Of a DNA stretch of 64,000 nucleotides, positions 46,008 through 53,906 are shown in pieces; position 1 is the stretch's first letter, and each line of letters starts with the position of its first letter. The stretch is from Olleya sp. YS. Lineage in GTDB: Bacteria > Bacteroidota > Bacteroidia > Flavobacteriales > Flavobacteriaceae. A program made the translations under genes and the position numbers. Location of the stretch: the NCBI RefSeq assembly GCF_029760915.1, contig NZ_CP121685.1, forward strand, positions 2,257,001 to 2,321,000, given 5' to 3'. The notes below the pieces were generated by a model that was given only the letters and a program-made list of their open reading frames with translations, was not told where the DNA came from and searched no databases.

Positions 46008-46994
46008 TTATAATTGACTGTAATGACGCTTTTTTTCAGCTAAATAAGACCATACTATAGATGTTGTAGAATAGTATCCAGATTTTTGAGTGTGTTGTTT
46101 TCGTACTTTTAAAAGTGACGATAAATGACCGTAAAACGAAATATGCGCCTTAAGTATAGCAATAAGGTGATTAAACTTGAATTGAAATAAGAATTTTAAT
46201 CCAGCAATGCCATCTAAGATTAGTCTAACCAGTAGTAATAGAAATATATTTCCCTTTGCATTTTTAGTTAACGTAAATAAACTATTCCTAAAATTTAAAT
46301 AGGTCTTTTTAGGATGACTTGCATCAAGTGTGGCGCCTCCAACATGATACACAGTAGAGTTGTTGATATATTTGGCTTTATAGCCTGTATTAAATGCTCT
46401 CCAGCACAAGTCTATTTCTTCCATGTGCGCAAAAAAACTTTCATCAAATCCGTTTAGCGCATGAAATGTTTTTTTTCTTATAAAAAAACAAGCACCAGAA
46501 GCCCAAAAAATGGAAGCATCTTGATATTGGTTGGTATCTGCTTCAATGGTATTAAAAATGCGTCCTCTACAATACGGATAGCCATATTTATCAACAAAAC
46601 CACCTGCAGCTCCTGCATACTCAAATGTAGTCTTGTTGTTGTAATCTAATATTTTAGGCTGAATGATTGCAGTATCAGGTTCAGTTTTAAAAGTGTCTAT
46701 GATAGGATCTAACCAATTTGGTGTGACTTCAATATCACTATTTAGTAAGCAGTAAATATCTTCTTCTACATGCTTTAAAGCATCGTTATAGCCTTTAGCA
46801 TAACCACCATTTTCTGAGTTTTTAATGATTTTAACCTCTGGATAATTAGCTTTTACAAAAGCAACAGATTGATCTGTAGACGCGTTGTCAGCCACATAAA
46901 TGGTTGCTTCTTTAGAATATGAAGTCACAGATAATAAAAATTGCTCAAGCAATGCTTTTCCATTCCAGTTTAATATGATTATCGCTATATTCAA
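46008..46994 (-). CDS. Glycosyltransferase family 2
   Basis: A 328-residue GT2 enzyme with the GT-A fold: ILNWNGKALLEQFL, YVADNASTDQS for nucleotide-sugar binding, LLNSDIEVTPNW as the DxD-like metal site, and ASGACFFIRKKTF plus HMEEIDLCWRAF for the acceptor side. A hydrophobic C-terminal segment (IFLLLLVRLILDGIAGLKFLF) places it on the inner membrane. It resembles rhamnosyl or related transferases for cell-wall or surface glycans. It is the last gene of a three-gene minus-strand set. Confidence 0.9.
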   Translation of the reverse strand: MNIAIIILNWNGKALLEQFLLSVTSYSKEATIYVADNASTDQSVAFVKANYPEVKIIKNSENGGYAKGYNDALKHVEEDIYCLLNSDIEVTPNWLDPIIDTFKTEPDTAIIQPKILDYNNKTTFEYAGAAGGFVDKYGYPYCRGRIFNTIEADTNQYQDASIFWASGACFFIRKKTFHALNGFDESFFAHMEEIDLCWRAFNTGYKAKYINNSTVYHVGGATLDASHPKKTYLNFRNSLFTLTKNAKGNIFLLLLVRLILDGIAGLKFLFQFKFNHLIAILKAHISFYGHLSSLLKVRKQHTQKSGYYSTTSIVWSYLAEKKRHYSQL

Positions 46995-46997
46995 GTT

Positions 46998-47192
46998 TTA
47001 TAATAAATTATATATAATTATAGGAGAAGCAACTATAAACACTCCTAAAATACTATTCATATCAAGATTTTCTTTTCTAATTTCTTTAAATGCTTTTTTT
47101 GATTTCCATGTTCTAGAAATCAACCATATAAATCCAGCTCCTGGATATGAAAATCCAGGTATTAATATTATTTCAAATATAAACTCAAACAT
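46998..47192 (-). CDS. Small membrane protein, unknown
   Basis: A 64-residue protein with two hydrophobic segments (about residues 2-27 and 47-63) and a basic loop between (RTWKSKKAFKEIRKEN). It starts eight bases after the nuclease-fold gene and ends three bases before the glycosyltransferase, so it is part of that transcript. No family is recognised. Confidence 0.55.
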   Translation of the reverse strand: MFEFIFEIILIPGFSYPGAGFIWLISRTWKSKKAFKEIRKENLDMNSILGVFIVASPIIIYNLL

Positions 47193-47200
47193 TATTTTAA

Positions 47201-47641
47201 TTAATAATCAGGTATATCTTTTAAAAACTGATAGCGTTCAGCTTCAAAATCCATACTACAATAATAATGATTAATTCCGTTAGTTACCATTAAATAAGTA
47301 GCGCTAAGCGCCAAGTTATATCGTGCAATTTGGTCAAATGTATTTTGTTTTATTTCAATTTTTGGTGCTTTACATTCTACAATTAAATGGATACTTCCAT
47401 CTGTATTGAAAACAACAATATCATAGCGTTTTTTTAAATCGTTGATTGTTAGTTCTTTTTCAACATTTATTAAGGATAGAGGATATTTTTTAACCTCAAT
47501 TAAATAGTGTACACAATGTTGTCTTACCCATTCCTCAGGTTGTAAAACCACAAATTTTTTACGAACAACATCAAAAATAGATACTTTATTTTCGCTATTT
47601 TTGAAACGAAACGAATATGTAGGAAAATTTAATTTTTGCAC
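47201..47641 (-). CDS. Standalone HsdR N-terminal-like nuclease-fold protein
   Basis: A 146-residue protein matching the type I restriction enzyme R N-terminal domain (HSDR_N_2). It contains the PD-(D/E)XK core KKRYDIVVFNTDGSIHLIVECKAP, with Asp, then Glu-x-Lys on the next strand, so nuclease chemistry is possible. No helicase or HsdM/HsdS gene is nearby, so it is not a restriction system. It starts 26 bases from holA on the other strand, a pairing I recall in other flavobacteria. Its role is unknown; DNA repair or processing is a guess. Confidence 0.85.
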   Translation of the reverse strand: MQKLNFPTYSFRFKNSENKVSIFDVVRKKFVVLQPEEWVRQHCVHYLIEVKKYPLSLINVEKELTINDLKKRYDIVVFNTDGSIHLIVECKAPKIEIKQNTFDQIARYNLALSATYLMVTNGINHYYCSMDFEAERYQFLKDIPDY

Positions 47642-47667
47642 TACACAAATTTGAGGATTTTTTTTTA

Positions 47668-48672
47668 ATGGACGAAGTCAAACAGTTAGTAACTGATATA
47701 AAAAACAAACAACTTAAACCAATTTACCTGTTAATGGGTGAAGAGGCGTATTATATAGATAAAATTTCGGATTTTATTGAAGATACTGTGTTGACCGAAG
47801 AAGAGCGTGGTTTTAACCAAATGGTATTGTATGGTCGCGATGTATCTATAGAAGATATTGTAAGTAATGCCAAGCGTTTCCCAATGATGGCAGAACGACA
47901 AGTGGTGATTGTTAAAGAAGCACAAGATTTAGCTAGAACCATTGACCAGTTAGCAGATTATGCTAAGAATCCGCAACCCTCAACAGTTTTGGTGTTGTGT
48001 TACAAATACAAGTCTATAGACAAGCGTAAAGCTGTATATAAAACTATTAAAAAAACGGGTTACGTTTACGAAAGTAAAAAACTGTACGATAACCAAGTAC
48101 CAGATTGGATAAGACGTGTGTTGTCACCAAAAGGATACTCTATAACTCCAAAAGCAGCGCAAATGTTAGTCGAGTTTTTAGGGACCGATTTAAGCAAGAT
48201 TAACAACGAGCTTGAAAAGCTACAAATTGTTTTGCCTAAAGACACACAAATTACTCCAGACCACATCGAAGAAAATATAGGAATAAGTAAAGACTACAAC
48301 AACTTTGAGTTACGTAAAGCTATAGGAACTAAAAATACTGCTCAAGCCTTTAAAATTGTACATTATTTTGCAGACAATCCAAAGGATAACCCAATGGTTG
48401 TAACGGTGTCGTTATTGTTTAATTTTTTCTCTCAGTTATTGCATTTACACGGAATGTCTGATAAAAACCCAAGAAACGTCGCATCTGCACTGCGTGTAAA
48501 TCCTTATTTTGTTAACGAGTATTTAGAAGCTGCAAGACATTATCCTATGCGTAAAGTCAGTCAGGTTATTGCAACCTTACGTGAGTTTGATGTAAAAAGT
48601 AAAGGTGTTAATAGTAATGCTGTACCGCAAGGCGATTTATTGAAAGAATTATTGGTTAAGATTATGAATTAA
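47668..48672 (+). CDS. holA: DNA polymerase III subunit delta
   Basis: A 334-residue clamp-loader subunit that opens the sliding clamp. Recognised from IYLLMGEEAYYIDKI, the AAA+-like region without a working Walker A, and the C-terminal collar domain (LLFNFFSQLLHLHGM, VNPYFVNEYLEAARHY). Length is normal. Only 26 bases separate it from the divergent nuclease-fold gene. Confidence 0.92.
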   Translation: MDEVKQLVTDIKNKQLKPIYLLMGEEAYYIDKISDFIEDTVLTEEERGFNQMVLYGRDVSIEDIVSNAKRFPMMAERQVVIVKEAQDLARTIDQLADYAKNPQPSTVLVLCYKYKSIDKRKAVYKTIKKTGYVYESKKLYDNQVPDWIRRVLSPKGYSITPKAAQMLVEFLGTDLSKINNELEKLQIVLPKDTQITPDHIEENIGISKDYNNFELRKAIGTKNTAQAFKIVHYFADNPKDNPMVVTVSLLFNFFSQLLHLHGMSDKNPRNVASALRVNPYFVNEYLEAARHYPMRKVSQVIATLREFDVKSKGVNSNAVPQGDLLKELLVKIMN

Positions 48673-48684
48673 ATTGGTATTGAT

Positions 48685-49146
48685 ATGAAAAATAGAATGC
48701 TAGTTGCCTTACTTATTGAATACAAAAGAGCAATGTTACCTTTAAAAAGTATTCTATCTGATCTATCTGAAAGTCAATTTTTAGAAATCAGAGATTTTAA
48801 AACTACAGATCCAGATTGTAAATCGATTGCAACAGTTATAAATCATTGTGTGCATTCTGGATATTTATATGCTAGTTATCTGGATACAATTACTAAAGAT
48901 AGCACTTGGATAGAATATGAAAAGACTATTAATAATCCAATTGAAGCTATAAAAGAGCTTGATAAAATGGTCGATTATACTGAAGCTATTCTAAAAAAGA
49001 TAAGTCATTTAACGGATAAGGAATTAAATACGCATCAATTAAAAGCAAGATGGGGAGTTACTTTTGATGTTGAACAACTGTTAGAGCATGCAATAGTACA
49101 CATCTTAAGACATCGTTTACAAATAGAGAATTTTCTTAAAGCTTAA
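48685..49146 (+). CDS. DinB-like four-helix-bundle protein
   Basis: A 153-residue protein of the DinB superfamily. The likely metal-binding histidines are in INHCVHSG on helix 2 and in EHAIVHILRHR on helix 4. Family members include thiol-dependent transferases and damage-inducible proteins. It follows holA by twelve bases and may be cotranscribed with it. The specific activity is unknown. Confidence 0.82.
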   Translation: MKNRMLVALLIEYKRAMLPLKSILSDLSESQFLEIRDFKTTDPDCKSIATVINHCVHSGYLYASYLDTITKDSTWIEYEKTINNPIEAIKELDKMVDYTEAILKKISHLTDKELNTHQLKARWGVTFDVEQLLEHAIVHILRHRLQIENFLKA

Positions 49147-49152
49147 ATACTA

Positions 49153-49518
49153 ATGATGAAAAACTTTTTATTTGTTTTAATATTGGTTTTAGTGTCCTGT
49201 AAACCTACACAAACCCTTCCAGATCCTTTAGAAGCAGGATGGAACGGTAGAAAAGTGTGTAAAGTCCTTAGCGAAACCAAGCAACAACGCATTTTAAAAT
49301 GCACGTTTCCGCCTAATGTTGGTCACCAAAAACATTACCACAAACCTCATTTTGGGTACACCTTAGCTGGAAGTACATTTAGGATTACAGATTATAAAGG
49401 TACTAGAGACGTGCCAGTCGCTACAGGAGTCAATTGGTCAAATACTAAGTTAAGTGAGCATGAAGTACTTAATATTGGAGATAGTACTGCAGTCTTTTTA
49501 ATTGTGGAGCCTAAATAG
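49153..49518 (+). CDS. Cupin-domain lipoprotein
   Basis: A 121-residue exported protein (lipoprotein signal LVLVSCKPT) with one small cupin barrel. The metal-binding motif is GHQKHYHKPHFGYTLAG, with three His and the usual beta-strand spacing, and the second motif closes with NIGDSTAVFLIVEP. It may bind a small molecule or metal in the envelope. It begins six bases after the DinB gene. Confidence 0.82.
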   Translation: MMKNFLFVLILVLVSCKPTQTLPDPLEAGWNGRKVCKVLSETKQQRILKCTFPPNVGHQKHYHKPHFGYTLAGSTFRITDYKGTRDVPVATGVNWSNTKLSEHEVLNIGDSTAVFLIVEPK

Positions 49519-49731
49519 TTAATTGAGAAAGAAAGTTATATACTTTTCAATATAATTGTCATGAATATTATTTAGTTTTATCATTAATTCACGACCATTT
49601 CCTTGATAATTAGTTACCAGCTTATTTTTAATAACATTAAGGTTTTCAGTTATTATTACACTTCTATTATTTAATCTATTTTCAAACCTTAGATTACATT
49701 CATTTTTAAAATAATTTATTTCTATTTCCAT
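49519..49731 (-). CDS. Small hypothetical protein behind an operator-like palindrome
   Basis: A 70-residue soluble frame rich in Asn, Ile and Glu, abutting the stop codon of the convergent cupin gene. It has no recognised domain. What supports it as a gene is a consensus -7 box (49751-49758) 20 bases before its ATG and a perfect 22-base palindrome (49755-49776) overlapping that box. Its amino-acid make-up is not strongly protein-like, so doubt remains. Confidence 0.45.
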   Translation of the reverse strand: MEIEINYFKNECNLRFENRLNNRSVIITENLNVIKNKLVTNYQGNGRELMIKLNNIHDNYIEKYITFFLN

Positions 49732-50041
49732 AATTAATAATTATATAAAACAAATATAGTATAAATTTATACTATAATAGATTTTAACTATTAAAGTTAT
49801 TCAAAGAATAGTAAACACTAATAGTCTTTTAATCACTATTTGTAGGTATTTTAAGGTGAATATTTTGTTTATAGTTCTTAATTTTTTTAACGTTATATCC
49901 AGCTTTTAACATTACAGCTATATCCTTTAACACATCCTATTAAATCCAAGTTAAACCTGGTTTAAAATTCGTGAAACCCTAGTATTTACGGTATCTTAGT
50001 GATGAATCGAATTATTAACAATTAAAACCAAAACATAAACT
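49732..50041. other. 310-base intergenic region with two dyads
   Basis: Carries a minus-strand -7 box with an overlapping 22-base palindrome near 49755-49776, and a 15-base dyad TTAAACC-T-GGTTTAA at 49951-49965 on the side of the PfpI gene. No open frame of note and no clear TAnnTTTG box for the PfpI gene were seen. Confidence 0.5.
49751..49776 (-). promoter_or_regulatory. Promoter -7 box overlapped by a perfect palindrome
   Basis: TATATTTG on the minus strand (49751-49758) matches TAnnTTTG. A perfect palindrome with 11-base arms, 49755-49776, starts inside the box and extends upstream over the spacer. A dimeric repressor bound there would block the polymerase (inference). Confidence 0.5.
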
Positions 50042-50602
50042 ATGAAAAATTTAAACGGAAAGAAAGTTGCCATTTTAGCAACCAATGGATTTGAAGAAAG
50101 CGAATTAAAAGAACCAATGAATGCGTTTCAAGAGGCTGGAGCCGAAGTACACATTGTGTCTGAAAATTCTGGAACCATTAAAGGATGGAAAGACGGAAAT
50201 TGGAGCAACGACTACAATGTAGATAAAACAATACATGAGGTATCACAAACAGACTATAATGCATTAGTATTACCAGGAGGAGTGATTAATCCAGATACCT
50301 TAAGACGTAATGATGATGCCGTACGATTTGTAAAATCGTTTTTTGCTAGCAAAAAACCAGTAGCAGCAATTTGCCACGCACCATGGTTATTGGCAGAAGC
50401 AGATGTCTTACAAGGACGTAAAGTAACCTCTTACAACTCTATAAAAAGAGATTTAGTCAATGCAGGCGCAAAATGGGAAGACAGTGAAGTAGTGGTAGAC
50501 GAAGGCTTAGTAACCAGTCGTAATCCAAACGATTTACCAGCATTTAACGCCAAACTAATAGAAGAAGTCTACGAAGGAAAACACGAGATGCAAACTGCAT
50601 AA
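50042..50602 (+). CDS. PfpI/DJ-1 family protein (type 1 glutamine amidotransferase-like)
   Basis: A 186-residue DJ-1/PfpI superfamily protein. The nucleophile elbow is AAICHAPW with Cys111 and His112, and the family Glu is near residue 19 (NGFEESE). It resembles YhbO/PfpI and general stress protein 18, which act as chaperone-like or deglycase enzymes on carbonyl-damaged molecules. A dyad lies about 77 bases upstream. It ends at its own terminator. Confidence 0.92.
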   Translation: MKNLNGKKVAILATNGFEESELKEPMNAFQEAGAEVHIVSENSGTIKGWKDGNWSNDYNVDKTIHEVSQTDYNALVLPGGVINPDTLRRNDDAVRFVKSFFASKKPVAAICHAPWLLAEADVLQGRKVTSYNSIKRDLVNAGAKWEDSEVVVDEGLVTSRNPNDLPAFNAKLIEEVYEGKHEMQTA

Positions 50603-50623
50603 TTAATACATAGATTGAATTTG

Positions 50624-50655
50624 AAAAGCCAACCGTAAGGTTGGCTTTTTTTGTT
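50624..50655 (+). terminator. Terminator after the PfpI gene
   Basis: Arms AAAAGCCAACC and GGTTGGCTTTT with a four-base GTAA loop, followed by a T run. Confidence 0.9.
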
Positions 50656-50779
50656 GACAACTGTTAATAAGTCAGTAATTTAAACGGTTGGTTTTGAGAT
50701 GTTAATGATTTAACTTGCATTACGTTTAAGTGTGGAGGGTATTAAAAACACTCAAAATATATAAGTACTAAATTTAAAA

Positions 50780-51466
50780 ATGGAAAATATGATATGTCCC
50801 CATTGTTCTACAGCTGTTAAAAATGATTGGTATTCATCATTTGCATTCGAAATTGATGAAATAAAAAGAATTGGGAAAGGAATAAAATATGGCGCCTGCA
50901 CTAATTGTGAAAAGCTTGTTATATACCTACAAAAAGGTAGGTTGGATTTTTATCCGGGATCAGGTGAGCATAAGGTCAATCCCGTTAGATCTGAAAAACT
51001 CATTTATCCTAGGAAAAGTAGTTTTGATAACTCAAATGATATTCCAAAAGAATACATAGAAGATTACCAAGAGGCTATCAAAGTACTTTCAGCAAGTCCT
51101 AAAGCATCTGCTGCTTTAAGTAGAAGACTTTTGCAAAGTATTCTTAGGGACAAATTCAAAATTAAAGAAAATAATTTAGCTCTAGAAATCAAAAAATTTA
51201 TAACGTTAGATGGAATTCCTTCACATTTAACTGATGCAGTTGATGCAATTAGAAATATTGGAAACCTAGCAGCCCATCCAACAAAAAATAAGAATACTGG
51301 TGAAATTGTACCTGTAGAAATGGGAGAAGCAGAATGGCTAATTGAAGTTATAGAAGCACTTTTCGATTTTATTTTTATTCAACCATTAAAACTAAAAAGG
51401 AGAAGAGATGAACTTAATATAAAATTAGAGAAAATAGGAAAACCTCCAATGAAAATAAAAAAATAA
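50780..51466 (+). CDS. DUF4145 domain-containing protein
   Basis: A 228-residue protein. The N-terminal 40 residues hold a zinc-ribbon-like set of Cys (ICPHC and GACTNC). The rest is the DUF4145 helical domain, recognised by ASAALSRRLLQSILRDKF and DAIRNIGNLAAHPTKN. The family occurs alone or fused to restriction and other defence proteins, so a role in DNA processing or defence is possible, but nothing nearby supports it. It stands alone and is followed by an imperfect inverted repeat at 51505-51541. Confidence 0.85.
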   Translation: MENMICPHCSTAVKNDWYSSFAFEIDEIKRIGKGIKYGACTNCEKLVIYLQKGRLDFYPGSGEHKVNPVRSEKLIYPRKSSFDNSNDIPKEYIEDYQEAIKVLSASPKASAALSRRLLQSILRDKFKIKENNLALEIKKFITLDGIPSHLTDAVDAIRNIGNLAAHPTKNKNTGEIVPVEMGEAEWLIEVIEALFDFIFIQPLKLKRRRDELNIKLEKIGKPPMKIKK

Positions 51467-51504
51467 TGCTATACTATTATAATTAATTATGTAATCTAAT
51501 TATT

Positions 51505-51541
51505 TTAGCACAAGCTAACGCTCGTTTGTAACGCGTGCTAA
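51505..51541. repeat. Imperfect inverted repeat TTAGCAC ... GTGCTAA
   Basis: Seven-base perfect ends enclose an inner AACG-CT-CGTT hairpin and a TAACGC. It lies between the DUF4145 stop and the next gene, with no T run, so it is not an ordinary terminator. Confidence 0.45.
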
Positions 51542-51544
51542 TAA

Positions 51545-52015
51545 CTACATCTCCTCCAACTCCAAAGTATAATCGTACTGTAAATCTTCATGCAAAGCCA
51601 ATATTTTTTTAGTAATGGCTTCAATATTTCTGTTGTATAAATTGGTTAGTGTCGTGTTTCTAGAAATAGAAGGTTTCATAGCTTTTAGCTTTTTACAAAA
51701 GTAGAGAAGCAGTTCGACTTCAGTTTCTTTATTAAGCGAGTATCTAATGTACTTTTTGGTGTTTCGTAATATCTTACGCACACTTTTTTTAATGTAAAAA
51801 AAGCTGTCTGTGTTAATCTGTTCAAATTGTTCGTCAATTTCTGCTTTAACGGTCTCTATATAACCAGCTTCACTGTCGGCTTCAAATAGTAAATAGGTGA
51901 GTAGTTCTTTGTTTTCTTTTTTAAATCTAGATAAGCGTAAGCACAGTTGTGCTAACTCCTCGTTAGACTTGTGTTTTAACTCTTTACGTATGGTGACTAC
52001 AGATACTGCTTTCAT
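51545..52015 (-). CDS. Hypothetical helical protein
   Basis: A 156-residue soluble protein with all-helical, basic character (ELKHKSNEELAQLCLRLSRFKKEN, FFYIKKSVRKILRNTKKYIRYS). It has no signal peptide or membrane segment and I know no function for it. Similar proteins appear to be common in flavobacteria. A palindromic repeat pair lies just upstream. Confidence 0.7.
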   Translation of the reverse strand: MKAVSVVTIRKELKHKSNEELAQLCLRLSRFKKENKELLTYLLFEADSEAGYIETVKAEIDEQFEQINTDSFFYIKKSVRKILRNTKKYIRYSLNKETEVELLLYFCKKLKAMKPSISRNTTLTNLYNRNIEAITKKILALHEDLQYDYTLELEEM

Positions 52016-52034
52016 TGAAAAACTCTTTTTTCAT

Positions 52035-52050
52035 TTCCGCGTAGGCGGAA
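52035..52050. repeat. Palindromic element TTCCGC-GTAG-GCGGAA
   Basis: Six-base arms with a four-base loop. The sequence is nearly the same as the palindrome at 9292-9307, so this is a dispersed short repeat. Confidence 0.6.
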
Positions 52051-52065
52051 CTTTTTTTGTTTGAC

Positions 52066-52085
52066 ATTCCTGCGAAAGCAGGAAT
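52066..52085. repeat. Palindromic element ATTCCTGC-GAAA-GCAGGAAT
   Basis: Perfect eight-base arms with a GAAA tetraloop. Its last base is the first base of the DUF202 stop codon region. It lies only 15 bases from the TTCCGC palindrome. Confidence 0.7.
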
Positions 52086-52342
52086 TAGTAATGTTTTTTA
52101 ATAGTACGTTTTACTATAAACAACCTAAAAACACCAATGACTAAAATTATTGGTGCAATTATAATTAATACAATACCAAAGGTTTTGAGGTCTTCAAAAA
52201 GTTCTATTTTTAATATGGTTATTCCTGTACCTAAAATGACTAAAAAGGTTCTAAAATAGGCTAAAAAAGTCCGTTCGTTTGCTAGTTTGGTGCGCTCTAT
52301 AGCTAGCCAATCTCTGGTAGTTAAATCGTTTTGTTCTGGCAT
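52085..52342 (-). CDS. DUF202 (YidH-type) membrane protein
   Basis: An 85-residue inner-membrane protein of the DUF202 family. The N-terminal amphipathic LTTRDWLAIERTKLANERTFLAYFRTFL is diagnostic, and two hydrophobic segments follow (LVILGTGITIL and FGIVLIIIAPIILVIGVF). Function is unknown; relatives serve as partners or anchors in other systems. It is separated from the upstream operon by a terminator. Confidence 0.88.
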   Translation of the reverse strand: MPEQNDLTTRDWLAIERTKLANERTFLAYFRTFLVILGTGITILKIELFEDLKTFGIVLIIIAPIILVIGVFRLFIVKRTIKKHY

Positions 52343-52368
52343 AATAATATTATAGAACTTAAAGGTAT

Positions 52369-52396
52369 AAAAAAAGCACTTATTTCTAAGTGCTTC
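52369..52396 (-). terminator. Terminator of the DoxX operon
   Basis: Arms AAGCACTTA (52374-52382) and TAAGTGCTT (52387-52395) with a short loop. On the minus strand a T run follows. Confidence 0.8.
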
Positions 52397-52413
52397 ATAG
52401 TATTGTTATTTTA

Positions 52414-52803
52414 TTATAAACTAGTTTGTTTATGGTCTGGATTGTTGAATGTGGCTTCGTAAACTATATGTTCTGGTTTGTATTGAAGTTTTAAGAATCT
52501 ATTTTTTTGATCTTGTAACTCGTAAACAGAATCTTGGTTTACAAATTTAAACGCAAAACCAGATTGTGCAGCTTCTCTTGTAATAGTTCCTTCATAAATA
52601 CTATCGTTATCATCATCTTTTAAATAGTAGGTTGTTTTCCAAGACGGTGTTGTAAACTGTCCTCTAACACCAACGTTTGTAACGTTGTCTATTCCACGCA
52701 TATTCACTTTAAAGGTCATAGTTTTTAGGTGTTTTTCTTGTACACAGCTTGTACTAATTACTATAATTGCAATTAGGCTGATTATATATTTTATAGTTTT
52801 CAT
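52414..52803 (-). CDS. Small exported lipoprotein, starch-binding-like beta fold
   Basis: A 129-residue lipoprotein (signal IVISTSC). The mature part looks like a compact beta-sandwich of the glycogen/starch-binding kind: VGVRGQFTTPSWKTTYYLKD followed by DSIYEGTI and FAFKFVNQDSVYEL, but the similarity is only in pattern. It is last in a three-gene minus-strand operon after a secreted protein and DoxX. Function is unknown. Confidence 0.65.
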   Translation of the reverse strand: MKTIKYIISLIAIIVISTSCVQEKHLKTMTFKVNMRGIDNVTNVGVRGQFTTPSWKTTYYLKDDDNDSIYEGTITREAAQSGFAFKFVNQDSVYELQDQKNRFLKLQYKPEHIVYEATFNNPDHKQTSL

Positions 52804-52807
52804 TAGT

Positions 52808-53308
52808 TTACAGTTTAGTATATGTGTATTTGTTTCTTATCAGTTTTTCTTTGGTATCCTCAAAGGTGACTTCTTTTGTTACAGAAAAATGATTGCCATC
52901 AAACAAGTATGTTTTGCTAATTGTTGCATCTCTATTATCATCTTTACCTTGATAAACAGTAACTAACTTAATGGTACCATCTTCTAAAGTTGTTTTTTCT
53001 ATTATTTTCTCATTACCCAAATATGTGCCTTTTTTCTTAAGCTTAATGGTACTTTTAGTATTTGCTTCAGGCTCGTTATTATATTGAGTACTCATCATTA
53101 TTTTATCTCCTTTAATAGTAATTCTAAGAGTCGTCTTTAATACAACTTCTTTTCCATCTCTATAATTAACATACATTAATTGGCCTTCCCAATTGGTATC
53201 ATGTAGTATTTCAAAGTCAGACATAGAGACTTTTGTTTGTGCTACACTTGTTGCAGAAAACGTGATGGTGCTAATTATTAATGCTAAGATTGTTTTTGTA
53301 AGTGTCAT
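52808..53308 (-). CDS. Hypothetical secreted protein
   Basis: A 166-residue protein with a signal peptide (ILALIISTITFSATSVAQ). The remainder is beta-rich with alternating charged strands (VVLKTTLRITIKGDKIMM, TIKLVTVYQGKDD). I do not recognise a family. The genes on each side follow within five bases, so it belongs to the DoxX operon. Confidence 0.65.
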   Translation of the reverse strand: MTLTKTILALIISTITFSATSVAQTKVSMSDFEILHDTNWEGQLMYVNYRDGKEVVLKTTLRITIKGDKIMMSTQYNNEPEANTKSTIKLKKKGTYLGNEKIIEKTTLEDGTIKLVTVYQGKDDNRDATISKTYLFDGNHFSVTKEVTFEDTKEKLIRNKYTYTKL

Positions 53309-53313
53309 AATAT

Positions 53314-53802
53314 TTAAGATTTAAAAGTTTTACTAATTAAGTAATCTAGTCCAAATCGACCAGATCCAAAGTATAGATTGTAAATAGCTACCCATAAAAA
53401 GCTAATAGCTGGTAACATATTCCAAAGTCCTTGATCAAATTTTTGAAGAAAAGCGGCTACAAGCATTGTACAGATTATTAAAAAGGAAGTTAGTCTAGTT
53501 TTTAAACCAAACGCAAATAAAATTCCGCCTACTGCTTCGCTAAACGCTCCCATCCAAGCAAAAAATATTGGAGCCATAGCAAAAATTCCACCATATTCTG
53601 TAACGTCATCAGGAAACCAAGCAGCTACTTCAAATAGGTTTAGATGTTGCTCTTTTGGTGTCCAAGGCATTCCGAATTTTCCAGCTCCAAAATATAAAGC
53701 TAAAGCCATACCAGAGAAAAAACGAATACACGCAAAAATTAAATCTGCAAACCAATGCTTTTGCAAAATAGGTGTGATTGTCTTTTTTAAAATTATTGTC
53801 AT
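53314..53802 (-). CDS. DoxX family membrane protein
   Basis: A 162-residue inner-membrane protein with four hydrophobic segments. The DoxX signatures are ADLIFACIRFFSGMALALYFGAGKFG and EAVGGILFAFGLKTR. DoxX proteins are linked to respiratory quinone and thiosulfate or redox functions; the substrate is unknown. It leads the three-gene operon 53802-52414 and lies 104 bases downstream of the AraC regulator on the same strand, which may control it. Confidence 0.85.
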   Translation of the reverse strand: MTIILKKTITPILQKHWFADLIFACIRFFSGMALALYFGAGKFGMPWTPKEQHLNLFEVAAWFPDDVTEYGGIFAMAPIFFAWMGAFSEAVGGILFAFGLKTRLTSFLIICTMLVAAFLQKFDQGLWNMLPAISFLWVAIYNLYFGSGRFGLDYLISKTFKS

Positions 53803-53906
53803 AATGCTGTTTATTTATTTCGGTTTGATGAAACAAATGTCTAGCATTATGTTTATATGGACGACTTATAACGTATTTCTGGGTCTTAAATACGATTTGA
53901 GACGTC

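Noticed and set aside
47201-47641. Restriction-modification system
   Set aside because: Only the small HsdR-N-like domain is present; there is no helicase, methylase or specificity gene in the neighbourhood.
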